64,000 nt of DNA from Pedobacter sandarakinus (GTDB taxonomy: Bacteria; Bacteroidota; Bacteroidia; Sphingobacteriales; Sphingobacteriaceae), in NCBI RefSeq assembly GCF_026240095.1, contig NZ_JAPIVG010000001.1, positions 186,001-250,000 of the forward strand. Direction: 5' to 3'. Both the position numbers and the translations under genes were made by a program. Under the pieces are notes generated by a model. That model did no database searches. It worked only from the letters and a program-made list of their open reading frames with translations, and was not told the DNA's origin. Below are positions 35,420 to 42,946 of this stretch, one piece after another (position 1 is the first letter of the stretch; the number at the start of each line of letters is the position of its first letter).

Positions 35420-37057
35420 TTAGTAACCAGGATTTTGTTTCAAATTTGAATTTAATGCAATTTGTTGTTGCGGAATCGGATAAAGTTGCCTGATCGCGTT
35501 GGTTGGTTGGTGATCCCACCATGATCCGGTAGCGAACTTTCCGAAACGAATTAAATCATCGCGACGGAAACCTTCGAAGATAAACTCTCTTCCTCTTTCA
35601 ATTAATAGCTCATTCAGGTTTAGGGTGGCAGTTGTATAAGGAGTCCAGTTTGCTGGCGCAAATGCACGTACTTTACAATCATTGATCAGCTGTACGGCTT
35701 CTGCGGTAGCTGCACCACCATTTTTACGCATTAATGCTTCTGCTTTTGCAAAATAGATCCAGGTAAGTCGATAAATGTTCCAGTCGGTGTTATTGTATAC
35801 TAAACTTGGCGGCGTAGTTGCATTACCAACTTGATTACCTAATTTGTATTTGTTAAAACGAACGCCACTATTCTCTTCACCTTCACTCATATTAGATACT
35901 GTAGAACCGATTTTATTTTTTTGAATGTTATCTACAAACTCCAATTGTTTCCCATCATACTCATTTCCTCCGGTTGCGATCAACGGCTGTCCGTTATCGA
36001 AACGGAACATCTTACCTTCTAATAGCCAAGTCCTCTTTCTCAGGTCGGTATCAACATAAGTGGTAAAATTGCCTGGCACGACAACAATTCCGTCGTTTCC
36101 GTTTCTACTTCCGCCATAAATGAATTGCTGGTTAAAGTGGTAAAAATCGCTCGGAAAGCCCGGTTGGAAATTTGCTCGCTGAAATTCGTATGCTACCGAA
36201 AATATAGATTCTTTACTTAAATCGTTGTCTGGTTTAAATTGATCTGTGATGTTAGGGTCTAACTGCATGTTTCCGTTTAAACCACCTGCTTGGTTGGTAA
36301 TTAACTTATCTGCCGCCGCAATACAGTCGTCCCACCGTGCTGTTCCGGTCCAAACCTCTGCATTTAAATAAAGTTCTACTAACATCGCGTATCCTCCTGC
36401 CTGGCTCATTCTGCCCAACATCGATTTAGATAATTTTGGAGCCTTTTCTATGTTGTCTTTAATTTCTTTTTCTATAAAATTAAAAACTTCCTGGCGGCTA
36501 AGTGTCGATGGTCTTGCTGGTTCCCCAACAACCGTAACCACAGGGATATTTCCAAACAAATCCATCAGTTTTAAATAATGATAAGCTCTGAACAACTTCA
36601 GCTCTGCGATGAAAGCATCTTTTTCCTGTTGTGTTATACCTAGCTGTGCCGCATCTCTTTTTTCAAGATTCTCAATCGGCACGTTACACAAGCCAACACC
36701 CCAGTACATTAAAGACCATGCATTGTTTATACCGCCTTCATCAACTGTCCAGGTGTGATAGTGTAAACGTTTCCATTTCCCTCCATCCTCACCATGTCTT
36801 CCTTTAGTTGGCCAAGCCAATTGGTCGCCAGATAGTTCGGCCAATCGCCACCAACCATCTTGCCCTGATGATGTTCCCCATGCATTAGCATGGGTATAAG
36901 GCCTTAATACCGCGGAGATAATTTCATTCTTATTTTGATAAAAACTATCACTGCTAATCGTGTCATACAAGTTTTCATCGAGTTTCGTACAACCATTAGC
37001 TGTAATTAGCATCATAGCTGCTAAGCACGAAGTATATATTTTATTTATCGTTTTCAT
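35420..37057 (-). CDS. SusD/RagB nutrient-binding lipoprotein, pair 2
   Basis: 545 aa from the ATG at 37057 (MKTINKIYTSCLAAM). The ATG at 37078 would overlap SusC and extend beyond the signal peptide. The lipobox ITANGC precedes TKLDENLYDTISSDSFYQN. SusD features include AELKLFRAYHYLKLMDLFGNIPVVT, YRLTWIYFAKAEALMRK, LNELLIERGREFIFEGFRRDDLIRFGKF and RQLYPIPQQQIALN. It is the surface glycan-binding partner of the SusC ending 10 nt upstream. The unit is bounded by the operator at 40346 and the terminator at 35381. Confidence 0.94.
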   Translation of the reverse strand: MKTINKIYTSCLAAMMLITANGCTKLDENLYDTISSDSFYQNKNEIISAVLRPYTHANAWGTSSGQDGWWRLAELSGDQLAWPTKGRHGEDGGKWKRLHYHTWTVDEGGINNAWSLMYWGVGLCNVPIENLEKRDAAQLGITQQEKDAFIAELKLFRAYHYLKLMDLFGNIPVVTVVGEPARPSTLSRQEVFNFIEKEIKDNIEKAPKLSKSMLGRMSQAGGYAMLVELYLNAEVWTGTARWDDCIAAADKLITNQAGGLNGNMQLDPNITDQFKPDNDLSKESIFSVAYEFQRANFQPGFPSDFYHFNQQFIYGGSRNGNDGIVVVPGNFTTYVDTDLRKRTWLLEGKMFRFDNGQPLIATGGNEYDGKQLEFVDNIQKNKIGSTVSNMSEGEENSGVRFNKYKLGNQVGNATTPPSLVYNNTDWNIYRLTWIYFAKAEALMRKNGGAATAEAVQLINDCKVRAFAPANWTPYTTATLNLNELLIERGREFIFEGFRRDDLIRFGKFATGSWWDHQPTNAIRQLYPIPQQQIALNSNLKQNPGY

Positions 37058-37067
37058 ATAATTGTTT

Positions 37068-40000
37068 CTAAAATCCAAAACTAACCCCTAATAAAAATGA
37101 AGATGTACTTGGATAAGGTCCTCTACCGTCTACGCCCAAAACCCCATCGTTTGCTGCTTGACCTAATCCTGTATCTTTAACAAAATCAGGATCATTTCCT
37201 GTGTATTTAGTAAAGGTTGCCAGGTTCTGACCAGTGATGTACGCTCTTAGATTGCGAACGTTTTTCGATTTTAATTTAAAAGTATATCCAAACGTTACCT
37301 CATCAATTTTTAAGAAACTACCATCTTCGATATAATAGTCTGAATACATGTAGGTATCATTGATCTGAGCATATTTATCAAAAGCAGAACTTAACAGATT
37401 AGTACCAGACACTTTGTTTCCGTAAGATAGCGCGGTTGTATTCAGGATTTGATAATCAAACTTTCCTCTTAAGAATACCCTTAAATCAAATTGCTTATAA
37501 TTAAAGCTGTTGGTTAGCGACAAGTAATATTTAGGAATTGCGTTTCCGATGATTGCTAAATCAGTTTGGTCTCTAAAGAATGAATTATTGATTTGATCAT
37601 TTCTAATTGGCTGACCGTTTCTGTTGAAGAATAGCCATTTACCATCGCCAGTAAAGCCAGCAAAGCGTTTACCCCAGAAATCGCCTATATTTCCACCTTC
37701 ATAAATTCTAATGGCATTTCCTAAGTCTCCAAAACCGCCAATTGGCGCTGTAGATAGATAATCCCTTTTGTATTCGCTATTAGAATAAGAATCTAATTTA
37801 TTACTGGTAGTACTCGCAGCTAAGTCGATATTATATTGGAAATCCTTTCCTTTAACAGCTTGATAGCTTAATGCCAATTCGATACCTTTTGCAGATATAG
37901 ACCCCACGTTGGTGTAAATCTGACTTCTTACGAAAGGTGGCTGAGGAGAGTCATAATTATCTAACAAATCTTTTGTAACACGTTTAAATAAATCTAATGA
38001 TCCAGAAAGGCGATTAGATAAAAGTGAGAAGTCTAAACCTAGGTTAATCTCTTGTTTTTTCTCCCACCTTAAGTTTGGATTTGGATTGGTATTAGGCCCA
38101 TAAGTTTCCCTATATTGTCCATCAGGATATAAATAAACACCACCTGTACCCAATGTAACTAACGATGCATAATTAGAGATTCCTGAGTTACCTGTTTCAC
38201 CATATCCAATTCTCACTTTCAAGTTATTTACCCACTTTACATTTTCCATAAATTTCTCTTCGGTTACGGTCCAACCTGCAGAAACTGCCGGGAAGTTTGC
38301 CCATTTGTTGTTGACACCGAAACGCGAAGATCCCTCTCTACGTAAAATTGCCTGTAAGTAATATCGGTTTTTAAAGGTATAGTTTACCCTTCCGAAGAAA
38401 GCGATCAAAGTATTATCATTTTTGAAACTTCCTAGAAATGCTTTACCAGCTGAAAGCTGATTTCCTGCATTTAAATTGTTTTCCTGGAACTGATCATTAA
38501 GAAAACCTAAGTTTCCGGCATTGAAACCTTCATTTACTTCGTAGCGATAACTATATCCAGCAATACCTGTTAAACTATGGTCTTCACCAAAAGTTGTAGA
38601 ATATTGTAATGTAGGTTCCACATTGTAGTTCTGCTCTAAAACTGTCGAGCGTGCGGCATATCCACCATTCTTATAGATATCGTTTTCTACTGAATATTCA
38701 CCGAAAATAGATCTGTAAGAACCATCGATATAACTGTTTCTCTGAACGGCACCAAAGATGGAAGCTTTTAAACCTTTATAAAGTTCATACTCAACTTTTG
38801 CATCGATAGAGCTTGTTTGTTGTTGTCTTTTATTGGTTTCTTGCTCCAATCTGGCAATTTCATTTGTAGCGTTCGGATCAAAAAAGTATGAACCATCTGG
38901 ATTATAATAAGACTGCGTTGGGTTTCGTGTCAATTGGTTTTCCCAACCGCCACCACCTAATAAGTCACCTTTGTTAAAGTTTGTAGATAGATTTACCTGC
39001 GTAAATAACTTATCATCCAAACCTCTGGAATTTAGATTAAGCCTGATTCCGTATTCAGTTCGGCGGTTGTTTTTTGCAAAACCCTGCAAATCCCGGTAAT
39101 TGATACTGGCCCTGTAACTTGTTTTGTCTGAGCCGCCAGACATCGAAAGGTTATGGTTTTGACTAAAGTTCTGGTGATTAACCAAATCATCAAAGGGATC
39201 AAGGGAAGCGCCATAATCTTGTCTATCAAATTGTCCTGATTGAATCTTTTCTCTAAACTCATCAACAGTTAAAAAATCTGGCCTCCTGTACAAGTATTCT
39301 TTACGCACATACGCTGAATAATCAAAGCGGGCCGGACCAGCCTTACCCTTTTTTGTTGTTACTAAAATTACCCCAGCGTTTGCTCTTGTACCATAAATCG
39401 CAGCACCAGATCCATCTTTTAAAACGCTGAAAGAGGCAATATCGTCTTGTTGCAATAAATCTAGGTTACCGCCAGGTATTCCATCTATTACAATTAAAGG
39501 GCTTTGACTACCTGTTACTGAGGTAACGCCACGTAACTGGATACCAACACCAGAGTTGGGATTTGACCCTCCTGTTCGGGTAATTTGCAAGCCCGCCACC
39601 TTACCTTGCAATAAATCGAGGGGATTGCGAGACCCACTTTGTCTAAATTGTGAGGTATCTACAGTTGCTATTGCTGAAGTTACTTCCTTAGCCTTTAACG
39701 TTCCATAACCAACAACTACCACCTCATCTAGTTTCTGAGCGCCTGATGGTACCAGGTTAACCGTTAAGGGTGTAGCGCCATTTCCTGCCGGAACAGACTT
39801 TTGTTGATAGCCAATGTAGCTGAAAACTAGGATATCGGTTGGAGCTGTTACAGCAATGCTAAAACTGCCGTTCTCTTGCGTTACGGTTCCACCTGTTTTA
39901 CCTTGGATTTTGATTCCAACGCCTGGAAGGCCGAGTTTTTTTTCATCCAATACCACACCTTTTATGGTATTTTGTGTTGAGGTACCTGTTGCAGACGTAG

Positions 40001-40247
40001 CAGGAGCATTTGCCGGGGGCGCAGCAGGTACAGGACTTGAGCCACCTAGCGGGTTCACCGGAACTTTAACCGAATCGGCTGGCGTTGCTACCGGTACTTT
40101 CTTGGTAGTGTCTCTTTTGGTAGTGTCTTGCTGAAAATAGTAATGATTGAAACCCGCGGTTTCTCTCATTGATTTAGCAAACAACTGGGAGTTTGAAATT
40201 AGGATTAGGCATAGGAAGGCCGCGATCCTGGGTAGAATGTTTCTCAT
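37068..40247 (-). CDS. SusC/RagA TonB-dependent glycan importer, pair 2, with Pro/Ala-rich linker
   Basis: 1059 aa from the ATG at 40247 (MRNILPRIAAFLCLI); a GTG 6 nt earlier is a weaker start. Between the signal peptide and the carboxypeptidase-like domain lies a low-complexity linker of about 65 residues rich in Thr/Lys, then Pro/Ala (DTTKRDTTKKVP, PVPAAPPANAPATSA), unusual for SusC. It is followed by NTIKGVVLDEKKLGLPGVGIKIQG and the plug (EVVVVGYGTLKAKEVTSAIA, LQLRGVTSV-type segment, LIVIDGIPGGNL, VLKDGSGAAIYGTRANAGVI). The barrel ends FLLGVSFGF. It is under the operator at 40346. Confidence 0.94.
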   Translation of the reverse strand: MRNILPRIAAFLCLILISNSQLFAKSMRETAGFNHYYFQQDTTKRDTTKKVPVATPADSVKVPVNPLGGSSPVPAAPPANAPATSATGTSTQNTIKGVVLDEKKLGLPGVGIKIQGKTGGTVTQENGSFSIAVTAPTDILVFSYIGYQQKSVPAGNGATPLTVNLVPSGAQKLDEVVVVGYGTLKAKEVTSAIATVDTSQFRQSGSRNPLDLLQGKVAGLQITRTGGSNPNSGVGIQLRGVTSVTGSQSPLIVIDGIPGGNLDLLQQDDIASFSVLKDGSGAAIYGTRANAGVILVTTKKGKAGPARFDYSAYVRKEYLYRRPDFLTVDEFREKIQSGQFDRQDYGASLDPFDDLVNHQNFSQNHNLSMSGGSDKTSYRASINYRDLQGFAKNNRRTEYGIRLNLNSRGLDDKLFTQVNLSTNFNKGDLLGGGGWENQLTRNPTQSYYNPDGSYFFDPNATNEIARLEQETNKRQQQTSSIDAKVEYELYKGLKASIFGAVQRNSYIDGSYRSIFGEYSVENDIYKNGGYAARSTVLEQNYNVEPTLQYSTTFGEDHSLTGIAGYSYRYEVNEGFNAGNLGFLNDQFQENNLNAGNQLSAGKAFLGSFKNDNTLIAFFGRVNYTFKNRYYLQAILRREGSSRFGVNNKWANFPAVSAGWTVTEEKFMENVKWVNNLKVRIGYGETGNSGISNYASLVTLGTGGVYLYPDGQYRETYGPNTNPNPNLRWEKKQEINLGLDFSLLSNRLSGSLDLFKRVTKDLLDNYDSPQPPFVRSQIYTNVGSISAKGIELALSYQAVKGKDFQYNIDLAASTTSNKLDSYSNSEYKRDYLSTAPIGGFGDLGNAIRIYEGGNIGDFWGKRFAGFTGDGKWLFFNRNGQPIRNDQINNSFFRDQTDLAIIGNAIPKYYLSLTNSFNYKQFDLRVFLRGKFDYQILNTTALSYGNKVSGTNLLSSAFDKYAQINDTYMYSDYYIEDGSFLKIDEVTFGYTFKLKSKNVRNLRAYITGQNLATFTKYTGNDPDFVKDTGLGQAANDGVLGVDGRGPYPSTSSFLLGVSFGF

Positions 40248-40345
40248 TGGCACTCATTAGTTTAGTTTATAATTAGTTACGCAATGCGACTAATGTTTCG
40301 CTTAATTAAAGAGGCGTAGAAATTAATTAGGGACGAACAGCAGTA

Positions 40346-40361
40346 CGCAAAACGTTTTAGT
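40346..40361. promoter_or_regulatory. LacI-type operator before SusC pair 2
   Basis: CGCAAAACGTTTTAGT matches the consensus at 13 of 16, with a perfect right half. It lies 99 nt upstream of the SusC ATG. On minus, a TAATTTCT box about 20-30 nt further down could be the -7 element. Confidence 0.7.
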
Positions 40362-40426
40362 AACGCCGAAATGAGGTATTTGTTTTAAGAATTGTGCAAA
40401 TGGTTTATAACAAAGTTGTGATATAA

Positions 40427-41539
40427 CTATGAGCTTGCAGCTGCATACTTGTAAATAAGCCTGGCGGTTTTAGCCGAGGCGCCAGGTTTCCCCATCAATT
40501 GGAGAAGCTCATCGTATTGGTTAAGCATGTTTGATCTACCTGTTTCGCTTAAAATGGCGCTTAGGGAAAAATTAAGGTTTTGGATATTACACTCTTCCTG
40601 GATAAGTTCAGTTACAATTTTTTTATTTACAATCAAGTTCACTAAAGAGATAAACTTGATTTTGACTAACATTTTAGCAATTGCTATGGAAATGACCCCT
40701 CCCTTGTAAACAACAACTTGAGGAACTTTAAACAATGCAGTTTCTAACGTAGCCGTACCTGAAGCAACTATTGCAGCATGTGCATGGTGTAATAAATTGT
40801 AGGTATTGTTAAAACAAAGCTGCACATTTCTATCCCCAATAAATTGATGATAATAACTTTCAGAAAAACTAGGCGCAGCAGCAATTGCAAAACAATATGC
40901 TGGGTATTGATCTGTCAAAAGCAGCATTACTGGCAATAGGCGTTCAATTTCCTGCTTCCTGCTACCAGGCAAAAGCGCAATGATTTTACCGTCACCTAAA
41001 CCGCCTGCTACCCGAAAATTGGCATCGGGAGAGAATTGTGCTACTTCATCTAGCAATGGATTGCCAACATAATCTACTTCCATTCCCCAGTTTCGATAGA
41101 AATCTACTTCAAAAGGCAATATGCAAAACATATGGTCGACTACCTTTTTTATTTTTAGCACTCTTTTTTGGTTCCATGCCCAAACTTTTGGAGAAATATA
41201 GTAGCACACCTTAATACCACAGGCCTTTGCAAACTCAGCTATTTTCAAGTTGAAACCCGGAAAATCGATCAAAATCAGCACATCAGGTTTCCAACCAGTT
41301 ATATCTGCTTTGCATGCTGATAGATTTTTGAAAATTGTTCTAAGGTTTAGTATCACTTCTGTAAAGCCCATAAAAGCCATATCGGCGTAATGCTTTACCA
41401 ATGTGCCTCCTTCAGCCTGCATTTTATTTCCACCAAAATACCTGAATACAGCCTCATGGTCTTCATGCTTAAGCGCTTTCATTAGGTTGGCGCCATGCAA
41501 ATCGCCAGAAGCCTCTCCTGCTACGAGATAATATTTCAT
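40427..41539 (-). CDS. lpxB: Lipid-A-disaccharide synthase
   Basis: 370 aa from the ATG at 41539 (MKYYLVAGEASGDLHGANL), the invariant LpxB start; a longer reading adds a non-family tail. Motifs include YYISPKVWAWNQKRV, LPFEVDFY, LLPGSRKQEIERLLP and ASGTATLETALFKVPQVVVYK (the UDP-sugar site). It is a membrane-associated GT19 enzyme that joins UDP-2,3-diacylglucosamine and lipid X to make the lipid A disaccharide. It is transcribed after surE and a small membrane protein, a common Bacteroidota order. Confidence 0.96.
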   Translation of the reverse strand: MKYYLVAGEASGDLHGANLMKALKHEDHEAVFRYFGGNKMQAEGGTLVKHYADMAFMGFTEVILNLRTIFKNLSACKADITGWKPDVLILIDFPGFNLKIAEFAKACGIKVCYYISPKVWAWNQKRVLKIKKVVDHMFCILPFEVDFYRNWGMEVDYVGNPLLDEVAQFSPDANFRVAGGLGDGKIIALLPGSRKQEIERLLPVMLLLTDQYPAYCFAIAAAPSFSESYYHQFIGDRNVQLCFNNTYNLLHHAHAAIVASGTATLETALFKVPQVVVYKGGVISIAIAKMLVKIKFISLVNLIVNKKIVTELIQEECNIQNLNFSLSAILSETGRSNMLNQYDELLQLMGKPGASAKTARLIYKYAAASS

Positions 41540-41603
41540 GTGTTTGCTTTCCTTTTTATTGTCTGGTGGAAAATTAATTGGGTGTTTTACTGATAAAAAT
41601 GAG

Positions 41604-41873
41604 CTAAAATACTTTGTAGGCAAAAAACAAGAATGCGCACACGAAAGTAGCTGCTAAAATCCCTCGACCAATATTTTCTTTATAAATTTTGAAGAAATAT
41701 TGCATGGTGTAGGCATTTACAGCTATAGCACCAATGTATAATAAATCGGCCTTAGCCAACAAAGCTACATGGTGAATAATAAACCAGGCGATTGAAACCA
41801 GGATGGCAGGAATTACTAATCCTATAGCCAAACCAACCCAAACAGAATTATTTAACTTCCTAATTGTATCCAT
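41604..41873 (-). CDS. Small three-helix membrane protein between surE and lpxB
   Basis: 89 aa from the ATG at 41873 (MDTIRKLNNSVWVGLAIG). A TTG 18 nt earlier would overlap surE. Three hydrophobic segments at about 12-33, 43-58 and 70-87 predict an inner-membrane protein. No motif is recognised. The gene lies 10 nt after the surE stop and 64 nt before the lpxB ATG, so it is probably part of the same transcript. A link to lipid A or envelope assembly is possible from position alone. Confidence 0.65.
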   Translation of the reverse strand: MDTIRKLNNSVWVGLAIGLVIPAILVSIAWFIIHHVALLAKADLLYIGAIAVNAYTMQYFFKIYKENIGRGILAATFVCAFLFFAYKVF

Positions 41874-41883
41874 GCCGTGTACT

Positions 41884-42729
41884 TTAACCAAGATTTATTC
41901 CATCAGCGGCAGATGTATTCTTAGTGCTTGCGCTTTCTACATCACCAGCAGCTAAACCGAAATCCCAGCTGTTAAGTGTTTGTATCGCATGGTGTGCAGT
42001 CAAGTCAAATTGTACAGGAACAATAGAAACATAACCATGATCGAGCGCCCAAACATCAGTATCCTCACCATGATCAAAATTTTCGAAAACACCAGTTAAC
42101 CAATAATAGGGCCTTTTATATGGATCGGTTCTTTCGTCAAACTCTTCCATCCACTTAGCATTTGCCTGTCTGCAAATTTTTATCCCTTTTAATGTTGGTC
42201 CTTTGGGGAAGTTAACGTTTAACAAAGTACCTTCAGTTAAACCATTGGCTAGAACCTGTTCGCAAATGGTTTTGATATATTTTTTGGTGTGACTAAAATC
42301 CGCATCCGCTGCAAAATCATCCATAGAAAAACCAATTGATGGAATTTTTTCTATTGCACCTTCCACAGCAGCAGACATTGTGCCTGAGTATAATACGTTT
42401 ATCGAGTTATTTAAACCGTGGTTAATGCCTGATACGCATAGATCGGGCTTTTTACCTTTGAAAATTTTATTAACGGCCAATTTTACGCAATCTACAGGCG
42501 TACCGCTACACTTGTACATTTCTACACCTTCATAAAGCGTAACTTTATCAAACCGAATAGGCTTCCCGATTGTGATTGCATGGCCCATTCCACTTTGAGG
42601 ACTATCTGGTGCAACAACAACTACGTTTCCGAGTTCCTGCATCACCTCCATTAAATTTTTGATGCCTGTTGCGGTGATTCCATCATCATTTACTACTAAT
42701 ATATTGGGCTTAGAACTTTGCTCTATCAT
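41884..42729 (-). CDS. surE: 5'/3'-nucleotidase SurE
   Basis: 281 aa from the ATG at 42729 (MIEQSSKPNILVVNDDG); the upstream extension is not family-like. ILVVNDDGITATGI holds the two metal-binding Asp. VVAPDSPQSGMGHAIT supplies the conserved Ser region, SGINHGLNNSINVLYSGTMSAAVEGAI the Asn site. It is a cytoplasmic phosphatase acting on nucleoside monophosphates and is the first gene of the surE-membrane protein-lpxB unit. It is divergent from the M16 peptidase gene. Confidence 0.95.
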   Translation of the reverse strand: MIEQSSKPNILVVNDDGITATGIKNLMEVMQELGNVVVVAPDSPQSGMGHAITIGKPIRFDKVTLYEGVEMYKCSGTPVDCVKLAVNKIFKGKKPDLCVSGINHGLNNSINVLYSGTMSAAVEGAIEKIPSIGFSMDDFAADADFSHTKKYIKTICEQVLANGLTEGTLLNVNFPKGPTLKGIKICRQANAKWMEEFDERTDPYKRPYYWLTGVFENFDHGEDTDVWALDHGYVSIVPVQFDLTAHHAIQTLNSWDFGLAAGDVESASTKNTSAADGINLG

Positions 42730-42833
42730 GCTGGTAAAAATACGGAATATAAAATTTACCCCAACGATTATTGCCAATTTAATCTAACAAGCAAAATTTT
42801 CACTATTTTTTTAGTTTGAAAGATGAAAAGCAT

Positions 42834-42863
42834 TTTGTTGGATGCAATAAAGCCTTATATTTG
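42834..42863 (+). promoter_or_regulatory. Promoter of the M16 peptidase gene
   Basis: TTTG (42834-42837), 18 nt, then TATATTTG (42856-42863) form a full Bacteroidota -33/-7 pair, with the gene starting about 84 nt later. Confidence 0.65.
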
Positions 42864-42946
42864 GGTAAATAACTTATTATAATGAAGCTCGATTGCCCTG
42901 TATTCCGGGTTAATTTAAAGCCATTACATAAACCAAACTCAAATCA

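Noticed and set aside
36755-36775. AAACGTTT-like site in SusD pair 2
   Set aside because: It lies inside coding sequence and lacks the full palindrome, so it was not counted as an operator.
39032-39265. 77-aa minus frame inside SusC pair 2
   Set aside because: It overlaps the SusC frame completely and has no recognisable features; a shadow reading.
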